Positions 34,546 to 46,255 of a stretch of 64,000 bases of DNA are shown one piece after another. The DNA is taken from the NCBI GenBank assembly GCA_963377175.1, contig CAUJNA010001446.1:389422-453421 (forward strand), written 5' to 3'. Within the stretch, counting starts at the first letter, position 1. The number at the start of each line of letters is the position of its first letter. The DNA comes from Effrenium voratum. Lineage: Eukaryota; Sar; Dinophyceae; Suessiales; Symbiodiniaceae. The notes below the pieces were generated by a model that worked only from the letters and a program-made list of their open reading frames with translations, did not search any database and was not told the origin of the DNA. A program made the translations under genes and the position numbers.

Positions 34546-36190
34546 CCGACATGCGTTGGCGTTCCCACAATTCGACACACACCCAATTTGTCGAGGAGAA
34601 AATGCAAGTGAAGGGATGACTAATATGTGGGGATTGTGCCTACTTTCCCCCAGCTGTAGGGCTTTTGGGTACTCAACCCTAGAATTGGCTGGTGCCGGAC
34701 AGCAATTTGGTGAGTTTAAGCCTGCCGCCAGCTAACACGAAACACACGACAGCACTCCTTTTAGGAGAAGTTATTTTCCAGAGGCCCCCCAGTCAGGCTG
34801 CAGCTCAGCGACAAGGCATAGGGACTCTGAAGGAGATCTTTTTGCCATGCTGGTCCATGTCCCCATACTGAGGCAGACGAACGCACACACACACACCCTC
34901 AAACGGACGCCATACCATGCAGTTCAGGGCAGGTTCAAGGAGGGGCAGATGCCGCGCAATTAAGAGCAAATACCTCCAGAACCCGCAGCTCAAAACAGCG
35001 TGCGGTGAGCCACGCTTATCGTGCTTTCTTTAGGATGTAAGTAGCGTGCAGCTTGTTTGCAAAAACAAGCGTTAACGACATTGAAAATGCATAGATGTTT
35101 GTCCCCAGGCAGGCCAGAGCATTGTTCACGGTCTTTGTCTTCTAACCAGTAGTATTTGTTGATGTGTTTGTTCCCGAGGCATGTAAATCTTCTTCAGACA
35201 ATTCTTTGTGATGCTTGTCAGGCCGAAGGATGGGGACCCCACGCTGTTCTTCGTACCGGCGTGAGCAGGGCAATACCCCCTGGAACTCCTTCAGACGCTT
35301 CCCGTCAAGTTTTCGGCTGGGTCCAGAAAACTTGCTGGTGCTCAGTAGGGAATGAGGGAATGAACCCATGGATTCCCTTGAAAGGAAACCACAAGGGATG
35401 GTTTCTAGGGGTCATTCCTTCCCTCCCTGCAGACCAGCAATAACATGCCACCTGCGATGTCTCTCGTCGCCAGGCGACGGGATTTTGGCAGGTCCGGCCA
35501 GGGCAAAACGCTTCTGAAAGCCGCGTGGTTTTCAGAGAGCTCCGGCTGCAAGGGGGGGCGAGTGTGTGTGTGTCAAGCGGACGGCAAGTAGCCACAAGTT
35601 GTGGTTTCCTGAAAGCACACGGCTTTTGGCATACGTGCTTTATCCAGCTAATGTATGTTTTTTAATAGAGAGAGAGAGAGAGAGCGTGAATCTTTGTGGA
35701 ACGGTGAGTTCGGATCTTTGTTTGACGTTGAGCTGGGTTCCCCAATCCCAAGCAGGGCTGAGCTTGGCGCTTTTTGGGGATTCCCACAGCAATGGCAGCC
35801 AGAGGTGTGGAGCAGTTGCTTCACAAATATAGCAGATAAGCCAAGCACATCCAACCACAAAACATCGGCGGATGTTGGGTGCCTGTTGTTTTCCTCAGCC
35901 TGTTTTCTCGATCCGTCAATTTGCATGAGCACCCAAAAGTGGCTTAAGTGAGCGTGGGTGGGACCTTATGAAGAGGTTGGTCACTGGGGAAGTTTGTGCT
36001 TGGCGTCAGAGAGCCCAAGTAATTACCTGGGTTTAGTACTGGGCAGGGTGGCTGATCGCCTACCAGGTAAGCTGTCCTACGGCCTTCAACATGGTGCGCA
36101 GCAATCGCTTGAGGAGTGGTAGCTTTGTTGTCCCCTTGCCTGGAGCCTTGATGAGCAACCGGCTTCAAGAAAGCGGATCGGTGTTAGCAG
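34546..36190. other. No confident gene
   Basis: Contains short GA (35666-35684) and GT/CA runs. 35383-35403 (ggaaaccacaagggat) is the reverse complement of a word at about 20783 (tcccttgtggtttcc), so a dispersed repeat is present. No exon with clear bias. Confidence 0.45.
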
Positions 36191-36361
36191 GCGCGAGACC
36201 AACTTGATTTTTGGGGGCAAGTGCAAGGTCCGCATTGCGGAAGGATCACTTTTTGTTGCGCAAGGCCTGGAGAGGCCGCCAGAAGCAAAGGAATCCATCG
36301 CAGAACGTAGGGGACACGGGACAATCATCCGGGATTCGGTCGAATTGGAGGCGGGGCTGAG
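36191..36361 (+). CDS. Good exon, first of an in-phase trio
   Basis: AG|G acceptor (gtgttagcag|GCGCGAG) and AG|GT donor (GGGCTGAG|gtctat) bound 171 bases. After one leading base the frame reads RETNLIFGGKCKVRIAEGSL, then FVAQGLERPPEAKESIAERR, then GHGTIIRDSVELEAGL. It leaves with two bases of a codon, exactly what the exon at 40711 needs. The alternating hydrophobic pattern suggests a beta-rich domain. The minus strand is open as well but has no comparable boundaries. Family not recognised. Confidence 0.58.
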
Positions 36362-37115
36362 GTCTATGCCCACGCCTCTGAGCTTATGCCCAGCTGGCTA
36401 ATCGAGTATGGCGCCAGGAGAGGTTGAGCAATGTTGTCCGTGCAGTGAGGGAGGAAGCGAGGGAGAGAGAGTGAGAGAGGGAGATAATAAGGAGACCGGG
36501 CAGCTTGGCAGCTGGATTGTGTTTAGACTTTTTGTTTTTAACGGGGTGTTCGTGGGTGCTTGTCAGCTTGATGTGACAAAAACGCGCTATGTTTTGTGTG
36601 TTGAACCCGGCTCACCTCGTGCATTCTTTTAAGACTGTATATGAAGCGGTGCTTTTGCAAGGAGAGTACTGGGCACATCATTGGGAGCATTACCTTGCTA
36701 CCTCCTCGCCACCCAGGGAAAGGCAGCAGTGCAACGTCTGAACCATGTTGTGAGTCGCTAGCAACCGCCAGTGTACCAACCATTGATTTCGTTGACTCAG
36801 TTTTCCAAACCCAAATCAGAGTTTATTGGCTCGATTCACCTTGCGAGCTGATTTGTGCATCTTTTATCCCATGCAAGCAGCCCATGTTTCGTGTTTTGTA
36901 AAAGCGCTTCGGTACGGCATTTATATTCGCAACTTTGTTCAACTCGTCACTCTGAGCGTTTGGTTTGTGACTTTACGATCAGCTTTTTTTGTCACTTCCT
37001 GCCAACGGGCACAGTGGTGCATTCCGGGCATTTTACGCCTCCTGGAAAGCTTGTTTCGTTTGTTTCCCTTTACCGGGCCAAATTTCTTCCCTGCCAAAAG
37101 CTGGTTTTACCGCAG

Positions 37116-37237
37116 CTTGTTTCGACCGCCGCACGGTCACCAGGAAGTGCTTGCATCGAGCCACGGCCTGGCTGAAGCCATATGCAGAGCAGTCCCTCGG
37201 CTGCCGCGAGTCGTTGGCGTTGACCTTCGGCATGTTG
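37116..37237 (+). CDS. Candidate exon, strand not settled
   Basis: Plus reading: acceptor ttttaccgcag|CTTG and donor ATGTTG|gtaaag bound 122 bases reading FDRRTVTRKCLHRATAWLKP, then YAEQSLGCRESLALTFGML, with about 90% G/C third positions. The minus strand of the same DNA also gives a biased frame (VNANDSRQPRDCSAYGFSQA) with AG|G and GT boundaries. Plus is preferred because neighbouring exons are plus. Its phase does not fit between the exons at 36191 and 40711, so if plus it belongs to another transcript or is alternatively used. Confidence 0.4.
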
Positions 37238-40200
37238 GTAAAGCCCAGGTCTGCTTTGGTGTTTTGCTGACTGGCTGGTAAAATCCCCGGTTGGGTTTTG
37301 CGACTTTTGTATCTTCTTGTTCCAAGTGGTGCAGGCCCAAGCTAGAATATAATGTCTTCTTTTATTTTGGCGCAAGGAAGCAAGCAAGCGGCCTTGATCA
37401 ATCCACTTAGTGTCATGTCCAGCGAAGGAATGGCATGGGGTGTCAGCAGAGTGGCCAATGCAGGGTTTTGCGACTGGGCTGCGTCTTGAATTTCCAATAG
37501 TTGAGCACGCCTATGCTGCCTTGTTTGCTACAGCGGATGTTCGCATGTAGAGGTCGTCCATGTTCAGCACAGGATGCGCAAGAAAGTAGCCTAGTATCAT
37601 AGACAGACTCTAGACGTCTGGCTTGAGCACGACAAGGATCACAACAGGTGCAGCTTGCACGTATGGCCACCTGTGCTACGGGACACCATTGACTGGTCAC
37701 CGGTTTGTCTTTTCCACATCTCGCAGGAAGCCCTTTTGGTGGAGGAAAGATCTTTGAATAACTTGTGCAAATCTGAAGTGTCATTCGCTCGCCAAGGACT
37801 GTGCTGATTCCGTATTGGTCTAATTTCTTCGCCTTGTTGCATGCTGCATTGCGGCTGATGCACACAGATTCTTCAATTGCGCATTTTTTTAGTGGTCCTT
37901 TTCTCCCTTCTTTCCCAGGTTCCCTTGCTGAGCTACAACGAAAAAATGAGTGCCACTGGGCTGAGATGTGCGTCGCAGGTTGTGGCAGTCGACCCTGAGA
38001 GATGGCGAATAGCACGCGCTGTCCGTTTTTGCTTGCAGATCTTGCGGGGTTTGAGTGCGGTTCTTGAATTGGAATGTTGGACTGTGAACCCCCGCTCCCG
38101 TTCGCACAGCCCTCAAGGCCGATCCAATGGGACTTGATTCATGCATCCGGATTTATCCCAAACTGAAAAGTCAGATGTCCTTTTATAAGTCGGATGTCCA
38201 ATTAGCACAAACTGAAAAGTCGGATGAGCACAACTGATTCATGGATCGGATTGATCCCAAGCTGTTGTGCTCATCAGGTGTCCTTTCAACCCGAAGGTTT
38301 GCTCGCTCACGCTTGGCCCTTTACGCGGCGCCCGATGGCTATTTGAGCTGGGCAGCGCTTGGGCTCGATGCTTGGGCACGGATTGGCTTCGTGCTCTGGC
38401 CATCAAAGCACAATTCGAAGTGGACGTCTGACTGGAGACCTAGTTGGATACAATGAAGCTGACAGATGCCCCTCAAATTTCTGAGCTACTGCATTGCAGC
38501 TCCCTGCGAGCCATACATTTACAGGCGCCAGCGCTGAGTTTCAAGCCCGTGTCAGTTTGTGTGGACGGCTGGAGGAGAAAAAGTGCCTTGACCACAGTAG
38601 CCAACTTAGATGGGCTGGGTGTCATCATGAACCTGCTTGTAGCTTGGATGCTGGCCCCGGAGAGCCAGGGCTGTTAGACGTAACCCTGAAAATCATGGGC
38701 ATGGTCCAAGCTTGGACCCCTTTGTTTGAGCCTGCATCAGAGTCGTGCGTTCTGCTCCATCGATGTGCAACCTTTACGCCTGAGGGCCCAGAGTGCTTCA
38801 GCTAGGGCCACAGGAGCGCGTCCATGGCTCACCAAATGTCCAGCTTTTTTTGCTCGTGCCGGGCGTTTGAACTGCTTCAAAAGTTCGGCAGGTGTTTGTT
38901 TGAGCTCTTCACGCTACTCTTAAGGCACCACCTCCAGTTTGTTGACTTTGGGATTCAAATCTCCAGTCATGAAGGTTTATCCTGGCGGAGGTTTCTTGGC
39001 CTTTCCACACATTTTCCTAATTTTCCAAGGGCTGGGATCTCCCAAGCTGCGGCCCATGGCCATGGATCACTCCATAGGCGGGCATGGTGTCGCCGTCGCT
39101 TTCCGGCCCACTGCTGTCTGGACCCGAGAGATGCAGACATGTCTGAGAACGTGCGCAGCCCAGCCCTGCGACTTAAACTTTTGTAATTTGTAAGGGTTGC
39201 CTCTTTTCAACAAAAGCTGCCACTGCGGCGGCCTTCGCACGCAACTTTCAGGACATGCCTTGGGCTCCTTGCAGTTGCGATCCATTCCGTTCCAGACCCA
39301 CCAAAACGAACCCACATGGAGACGCCTGCATTTTATAGTATCGCCTGTGGACACTTCATGGGAGTGTCAGAGGGGTTCTCACGCAAAGCTCCAATATGTA
39401 TATTATACATGAATACAACATGTGCACGCCGTTAGTCCATGACCGTGGCAATGGTTGTCTACACATAATATGCGGAAACTACAACTAGCGATATCAAACT
39501 CGAGGAGCCAGCTTAGCAATGCAATCCATTTGAGCAGCGCCCGTCAACGCCCCATTGTCAGCTTTGTAGGTTGTCCTACTACTGCCTGGCTTCATTTGGG
39601 ATATAGAGAGGCTTATGTAAACCTTCACAACCTTGTTAGAACCAGATGGGCTTGGAGTGGGTTGAAAGGTTCTAGCCTGGCCCCTGTCCATCTTCTATTG
39701 GAATCCAAAGCGCCCGAACCCGCATTGGCTATTTCTGAGGCGGTGCTACTGCCTAACTTCCTCGCCTGCAAAGCTACAGCCAAGTTGGTAGAACTCAAGG
39801 TCAACGGCTTTGGCGTGTGTGTGTCCTTTTAAGCCAGTTTCGCTGAAATGGAGGAATTCCACCTAGTTTCAGCTTGACTTTTTCCATGCCATGAAACTGG
39901 AACCCAATCCATTGATACGCATTGGTCTCATGAGAGCTTTCCATATCTCTTCATTGGTCATTTCACGGCCCCCTGTCGTCGGACTCGCCAGAAGCCCAGC
40001 CGCTGCCGGGCTGCTCCGCGCCTCGGATTCCACGGGCCGGGTTTCGTTGTTTGCCCGTGAGGTTGGGTTTACCACCCCTTTGTCACATCTGATGTTTGAT
40101 TCTATTCGCCACCCCCGAGAATGTGCCATGAATTGGGCATGCGGCATCTTGTGGGCAGATGTCAGAATGAAAGTGAGGCCTTGGCTTGCCAGCCGATTCC

Positions 40201-40710
40201 TCCAGCGTAGAAATGAGCGTCATTCCCTCCGTGCAGTTCTGCTTATTTGCTTTGCAAGGTTTGAAGGTTGTAATTGTTGGGCCGGACCTTGACCCATGCT
40301 TTGGGCCGTCCAGCTATGCCAGTCAAAGAACAATCACGCCGTCTCGTTCGATCCAGGGGCCAGCCACATGCTTTTGCCCATGGGCCAAGGGGCCCATCTT
40401 TAGCGCTCGCTGAGGTCACACCACGAGCTTCTCGTCCGCATGCTGGGGTTGGGAATTGCAGGCTCGAACCCCTTCCTGTTGAAAGCAAACGCGGCACCCT
40501 CAACTGGCAGCTTTTGCTCTTGGCCAATGGTAAAAGAAGCAAATCAGAGGTGCCGGAGTCCTCTGTTTGAAATCCTCGCCGAAGACATTGCTTTGTGAAC
40601 ATTCTGAGTTCCACGACTCTGACTATTCTGAGTGAGCGAAACCGTCTTGCGGGTCACTGCAACTGCGAAGCAATGATGTGCCAGGGTCTTGCCCCTGGAA
40701 ATAGTGAAAG
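37238..40710. other. No confident gene
   Basis: Direct repeats of aactgaaaagtc(a/g)gatg occur at 38163-38225. A weak exon-like block at about 39965-40060 (+; RPPVVGLARSPAAAGLL, ending CGTGAG|gttggg) is matched by an equally plausible minus reading (PVESEARSSPAAAGLLASP). Other frames lack bias. Confidence 0.4.
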
Positions 40711-40804
40711 GCGCGGCCCCCGGACTGAGGCCGCGCGCTTGCTGTTGAACGACCAGGGCCAGCCAGGCATCGTTTGCGAATGGCTCCACGGCCACGGCCT
40801 ACAG
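40711..40804 (+). CDS. Good exon, second of an in-phase trio
   Basis: AG|G acceptor (tagtgaaag|GCGCGG) and AG|GT donor (CTACAG|gtgacc). After one base, 31 codons read RGPRTEAARLLLNDQGQPGI, then VCEWLHGHGLQ. It accepts the split codon left by the exon at 36191 and ends in phase 0 to join the exon at 41536. The C-terminal half would form the first strands of a PDZ-like fold when joined to the next exon. The intron between the first two exons would be 4.3 kb. Confidence 0.57.
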
Positions 40805-41535
40805 GTGACCTATTGTAGCAAGGCGGGGCTTGGTTTGCTTGAGATGCGCTCGTTGACATTTCCTTGGGCCAGGATGGTTTGGCCCTCGCACGCCTTTGGG
40901 CAGTTCGTTTTCGGTCTACCATGTTACTTCAGCCACAAATCCAGTGCAAGAAAGCGACGCCAGAACACCCCAAGAAGGAACTTCGTGACTTTGCACCGGG
41001 CGTTGCCTTTGAAAAGGGAGGAATGGCCCCAGAGTTTCTTCACCTTTCCCCAGTGGTTTTTGGCAACCTTTGTGCCTACTCATGTTCCTTAACACCCCAA
41101 TAGGCTCCTCGATTGGCTGCCCACGGCAGCTAGTCGGACTCTCGCCTAGAGAAGGGAAATACTCATTTGGGTTCGCGCAGCCAGGAAAGAAGGGCTGGGC
41201 GTGAAGCAGCCCATAACTCTTGATTCTCCCAAAAGGGGACTACTAGCGGGCATGGACTGCATTTGGCACCCACAAAAAGAGGCCAAGTCGTATTCTCAAC
41301 AGCACCCCCTGGAACTCTTTGGGAACCTTCCCTTTGGAGCCTGGGCAAAGACCCTTCAGCTTCCAGCTGAAACGCGAGCTTGGTTTATGCACATGTGTGG
41401 GTTTTCTCACCTGGAACCTGAAAACAGGGCTCCCCACTGGAACCCCAAAACGAAACTCCCCAGAGCCCGAAAACGGGGCTCGCGTGGAACCCCCCCAAAA
41501 CGGGGCTCCCCTTTTTTGGAGTTCCATGGCCTCAG

Positions 41536-41670
41536 GAGCCGGGACAGCCGGACTTCCGTGAGGGAGACGTGCTGTCGGTGCTGGGAAGCAGCTCTCTGGC
41601 GGAGGCGCCCTCGGCAGAAGAGGCGCTGCTTCTCGGCCCACCTGGAGACGAAAATGCGGACAGCCCATGG
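41536..41670 (+). CDS. Good exon, possible PDZ-like segment
   Basis: AG|G acceptor (ggcctcag|GAGCCG) and GT donor (CCATGG|gtagtt) bound 45 codons in phase 0, with strong GC3. It reads EPGQPDFREGDVLSVLGSSS, then LAEAPSAEEALLLGPPGD. FREGDVLSVLGSSSL with a following EEA helix resembles the GL..GD.IL.VNG..V core of PDZ domains, and the previous exon supplies a preceding GIVCEW strand. This is a by-eye resemblance only. The following intron begins with GGGTTCCCTTTAAACTCC and a GGGGAGCCCCGCTTCGGGGC stem-loop. Confidence 0.58.
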
Positions 41671-42171
41671 GTAGTTTTCCTTTGGGTTCCCTTTAAACTC
41701 CTAAAAAGGGGAGCCCCGCTTCGGGGCTCCATGCGAAACAAATGCCGTACATGAGCCAAGTTTGTTGTTCCCCGGCAGCTGGACGCTTTGGGGGCTTTGC
41801 CCAGATCTGCCCCGCAGTGGTTCGGAGCGGCTCCGGCTTAAGGTTTCATGAGAAGGGTTCCACTTGTTGAGTGAGGATTCAGCCAGAAAACCTGAAGACA
41901 TGCGAAGCGATCTTGTGGATGTAAAGCAGGTGTTTCAGGATACATCATCCCGGTTTCCAGCAGGTTTGTCCCGCTTGCCGTTGCTGTGCTGCTTTGCGAT
42001 CCAATAATAATATGCGGTTTGCGCCTCAGGGCGTTTGCCGGGGGGTGATGCGGCGATTTGGTGCGCCCAGCTGAATGAAATGCAAATTGGGATCACTGCA
42101 TGTCACAAGCTGACTGCCTAGGAAGCATTTCCACGACGAGACGCCTGTCAGCAAATTTCCTGTATGAACAG

Positions 42172-42256
42172 CTTGCCTGAGAACCTGGCAAAATTGCAGC
42201 CCCTTTCCAAATCCGTTAAGAAGCGGCGGGAGACCATGCCGGGGTTTCAGGAGCAG
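42172..42256 (+). CDS. Good exon, basic helical segment
   Basis: Acceptor gtatgaacag|CTTGCC and AG|GT donor (GAGCAG|gttagg). After one base, 28 codons read LPENLAKLQPLSKSVKKRRE, then TMPGFQEQ. A Lys/Arg-rich amphipathic helix is likely. Its entry phase does not match the exit of the exon at 41536, so an unseen exon lies between or the two are in different genes. Confidence 0.5.
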
Positions 42257-43087
42257 GTTAGGGGGTCATTCAATCCATTGTCAGTTGAAACATATTGAAG
42301 CACAACAAAACACATACACACATACATATGTATGTATATACATATGTATGCATACCTGTATCTTCCAAGAGGGGCATAATTTCAGCAGTTTCGCGCACAA
42401 CCATGTTTTGAGTTGAGACGGCGCATTTTGATGCAAACAGCGCTTTTCCTCTTTTCAGCATCAGGGTGCATATTCGAGGTCAGGTGGCGCTTGAAACTCA
42501 TGCCAGTATGCTGGTTCTGGTCGAATGTGATGCACTTGACTTCGCAGCACTAGCGCTGCAGTGATCTAATTGTTTCTTTATCACGCCTCTTGAGTATTGG
42601 AGGTCCAGCAAACAGCATCCAACCACTTGTTGCAGACGCAGGTGGTAAGATCTCTAATGGCCTCACGAATCACACAATGTCAAGTGTTTTTTGCTGAGTT
42701 GTTGAGACCATTTGCGACTAAAACTTGGCGCATGTTTAGCTTGAAATGCCTTCCTAACGTCAGAAGGGCAAGTCTCGCATAGTGGTTATCGGCACAATAG
42801 GATGGAACGCCAATCCGCTTTAGGCTGGTTTGCATGCAAGCCAAGAAGGTTGGAAGCGTGCGAAACGAGGAAATATGAGGGAACCACGCCAACACATAGA
42901 AATGTAAGTTGCTACTTCAGCAGTTGCCGTGATACTGCTGTTGGATGGCTTTGTGTACTGCTGCGCACACCTGGGAAGCGTCAATTTCTGAATTGCAACG
43001 GGGCTTGCCATCGCAGCCCTAGAGGGAAAGACCCCGAGCTGTGTCGCCTTGGAAAGATTCAGGCAACGGTGTCCAAATTTGCAGAAA

Positions 43088-43145
43088 CAAAACGGCGATA
43101 ATTTGCGGCCAAACGGCGATAATTTGCGGCCAAACGGCGATTTTT
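43088..43145 (+). repeat. AAACGGCGATAATTTGCGGCC tandem repeat
   Basis: Three copies of a 21-base unit (aaacggcgataatttgcggc), the last truncated. The word AAACGGC recurs at 43858-43935, where it alternates with AT-rich spacers (gaaacggctgaaatt, gaaacggcaac). Confidence 0.85.
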
Positions 43146-43959
43146 AGCGAACCACATTCATAGCGCTTGCCAGTTCAATTCACATGCTGCTCTATCACAT
43201 GGGCTCTCCCAGGAAGCAAGCTGTTGCACGGGCTGTGCTCGGAAATGACTGTCGGTCATCATTCTGGCTGCAGTCCTGTTTGACAAGAATATATGAGTAA
43301 GCAGCCACAACATATTAAGTTCAATTCAACTTGCTGATGTTGGCACTGTCTGAAACCCATAAGTAAGTGGTGATGTGATTCGTGTTGGTGGCGTGCTGTG
43401 CTGAGAAGGTGCGAGGGGTGACTGCGACTCGAAAAAACAAGTGAGGAGCTTAAGCTACAGGTCTCGCATGTCCTCCTGGGTGAGCGCTGCTACACACGTC
43501 AACTTGCAACGAACAGTTCCATGTGCTGCAGAGTTGCTTTGCGCACGCACGTCTGGAATTCTCAGGATGTTGGTTCCAGACCCTTCGGGGCTCTTGAGCG
43601 CCACCATTGACAGATACGAAAGACAGTATGCTCAGACCCAAATCTTGCGCACGTGCTTGAACAACGCTACTGGCTTTGCTCAGGGATGCGCGGCAGTAGC
43701 AGGATTTATCCTGCTATCCGAAGCTTTTAAGCAACTTTGCAATCTGGGCATTTTACTCGCCATACCCTTCACACACCTCCAGGCGCATTTGTCCGCACTA
43801 AATTGGGGCAATGACGCAAAACAGCTTTGTCAACATTGAACGAAACTGCAGGAAATTTGCAAAACGGCAAGTATTGATTGAAACGGCTGAAATTAATTGA
43901 AACGGCAACATTTTCTGCAGTTTGGCCAAACGGCAGAAATTACGTACCCTCAGAAGATC

Positions 43960-44102
43960 CAGGTATATATATATATATGTATATATATATAAGCACGCAC
44001 ACATACACATTCATGCATGCATGCGCAGACAGAGACAGACACAAAGACATAGACAGAGACAGACAGGAAGGCAGACAGACACGCAGACAGAGAGACAGGC
44101 AG
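43960..44102 (+). repeat. (TA)n followed by (GACA)n microsatellites
   Basis: An alternating TA run (43963-43993), a cacacatacacattcatgca bridge, then GACAGA/GACACA repeats to 44102. Part of the CAGA-type microsatellite class that dominates the last 3 kb of the window. Confidence 0.9.
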
Positions 44103-45094
44103 TATGTCTGCTTCGGCGCGTATTTTTGTGTGTTTATGGAAGGCTATATTTCACTGTTTTACCGGCAATGTGAAGAGCTACTGTTTCTCGTTGGAGGCAC
44201 ATCGTCACTTTGGTCAATACTGCAAATTGTTTGCCCGACACCGACGTCAAACAGCCCAAGGTGCTTCGCTGCATTCACAGCCTCCAAGCGCGGCATTGGT
44301 TGTGTTGTGGCTCCAGCGCCAAAGATGGAGGCAGGGAGAGTGTCGCCGCCAGTCGGGAAGGTGTAAACTGTGAGAACGTTGCTTGGAACAGTGACATGCC
44401 ATTGATCACCATTGAGTTCTGACATGTGTTTAGTGGATGCTCCACTTGTTGACCCGCTGCTTTCCAGTATGAACCCAATCTTCCGCAACTACTATGCGGG
44501 CCTCAATGTTTGGAGGGGCCTGGTGGCGTACCAAAAGGCCAAACTTGGTCATGTTATGAAGGGGTAGCGTGAGTGAGTAATTACCAGCTCTTCCAAATAA
44601 GGGCATTCCGCCAGCGGCGCGACGCATACCCTGCGGTTGCAGCCGCGAAGGAAGTCAGAAGTTCAAGTTTCAGTGGCCTGTACCCTGCCTGGACCCCAAA
44701 TATGTTCTTCAGTGTTGGTCATATTCTTCTGCAGACCGGCATTCTGTGAGAAATTAGGGGCTACTTCTCGGCAGCTTCACGTTTGCGGGGCAGTAAGGAA
44801 AGAACATGTGCTTTTCAAGACAATTCATCCCACGGACATGCAGGATACCCCTAATGGTCATCATGATGATTTCGGGATGTGACTTTAGCTATCTTCAAAA
44901 TGGTGCACTGTTGTTATTGCGTTTGGGGAGGCCTCACTTCAACGTGATTCATATCACCTCAGCTTTGGATCAGCTCCCGTCAACTGTTTTGCAACTCAGT
45001 GGTTGAGAGCGCCCATCAGTTCTTGGATGCCTTCTCTTGGGCAGGTGCGGTTTCAGAATTTCATCTCGTTCCAAAAAAGGTTGACCTTTTACTT

Positions 45095-45192
45095 CAAGGT
45101 CCCTTGGGCAACCACCTCAGGAGAATAGAGTCAAGGTCCTTTTACTTCAACCACTTCAAGGTCGACGACTGAGAATAGAGAACCACCTCAGT
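45095..45192 (+). repeat. Local duplication of TTTTACTTCAAGG / GAATAGAG words
   Basis: The phrases ccttttacttcaa, aaccacctcag and gagaatagag each occur twice within 100 bases in shuffled order, indicating small tandem duplications just upstream of the exon at 45214. Confidence 0.6.
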
Positions 45193-45213
45193 GGTTTGCA
45201 ACCGAAGTCAGAG

Positions 45214-45273
45214 GTGCCGCCGGTCCGGTCTGTGGGACCGGGCCAAGCGTGCGGCCGGTCTCAGCTCTACAAG
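45214..45273 (+). CDS. Candidate exon, unknown protein
   Basis: AG|G acceptor (gtcagag|GTGCCG) and an AG|GC donor (TACAAG|gcgacg) bound 20 codons, VPPVRSVGPGQACGRSQLYK, phase 0 to 0. The frame is open beyond the donor (ATAASFDFPQ), so it might end later. GC3 is high. A second frame over the same bases is also open. No family recognised. Confidence 0.38.
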
Positions 45274-45644
45274 GCGACGGCCGCGTCTTTTGATTTCCCC
45301 CAAAAAAGGGGGGGTGGGTTTAGCCACTTGGTTTACACCCGTGGAAAACGGGAGTTTGCTTCAAGTTGAATTTTTTCACCTTTGGAGCACTGGAGGCTGT
45401 TTAAACGCAGGTGGTTTACCCAGCCTAGTCTGACGGTGACTCATGACCTTTGTCAAAGGCGCACCGGCCATACCGTTTCCAGGAAGGTCTCTTTGGAAAG
45501 TGTTTTTAGGCACAACAAACCAGAGAAAGCACAAGACGCTAGACAATCCTTAACAACACTGGAAAATCCCTACAAAGAGCTGGCCCCCCCCCAGTGCTAC
45601 CCCTACTCACAGCAGGCGCTGTTCTACGATATGAGAAAAGTCTA

Positions 45645-46255
45645 TTTGCAGCATTATCACCCTGTTCGCAACCCTTTCCCAACCCTTTTCCACGCGTTTC
45701 CCAACTTGTCCCAAGCTTCCCCCTGTTCTCAACGGCACCCCAACTTGCCCCAACCTTTTCCCAACTTGCTCCAACCTTTTCACAACATGTCCAAGCTTTT
45801 GCGCAACTTTTTCCCCGACCTTTTTTCCCCGACCCTTCGTCCCAACCTTCTTCCAACTTTTTCCCTCGACCTTTTTTCCCCGACCCTTCGTCCCAACCTT
45901 TTCCCAACTTTTTCCCCGACCCTTTTTTCCCGACCTTTTGTCCCACCTTGTTCTCAACCTTTTCCCAACTGGTTCCCAACCTTTTCCCAACTTAGTCGAA
46001 ACCTTTGTCCACCTTTTTCCCAACCTTTGTCCCAACTTGTTCCCAACCTTTTCCCAACCTTTTCCCAACGTGTTCCCAAACTTTTCCCAACTTTTTCCCA
46101 ACCTTTCACCAACGTTTTCCCAACCTTCTCCCAACGTTGTCCAAACCTTTGTCCAACTTTTTCCCAACCTTTGTCCCAGCCTTCTTCCCAACTTTGTCCC
46201 AACATGTTCCCAACTGTTCTCAACCTTTCTTCACATGTTTTCTCAATTTGCTCCC
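45645..46255 (+). repeat. TTCCCAACC minisatellite
   Basis: Some 40 imperfect repeats of CCCAACCTTTT / CCCAACTTGTT words, with an embedded duplicated block (ccgaccttttttccccgacc ...). It creates spurious long frames on both strands: a 334-codon plus frame rich in Pro, Phe, Ser and Asn, and a Gly/Lys/Trp-rich minus frame. The periodicity is in DNA words; the frame shifts from copy to copy, so this is not a repetitive protein. Confidence 0.9.

Larger units (their letters stand above)
42257..45213. other. No confident gene; several simple repeats
   Basis: Contains the AAACGGC repeat patches at 43.1 and 43.9 kb and a TA/GACAGA tract at 43.96-44.10 kb. Open frames at 43441-43839 (+) and 44159-44488 (-) are protein-like in places but lack GC3 bias and splice boundaries. 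Confidence 0.4.

Noticed and set aside
34023..34607. 194-codon minus frame and 124-codon plus frame
   Set aside because: Both are built from TTTG, GT and TA repeats; only 34202-34291 shows coding bias.
40440..40480. tRNA-like GGCTCGAACCCC at 40462
   Set aside because: No acceptor stem, D-arm or anticodon arm could be drawn around it; only a local ggggtt/aacccc stem.
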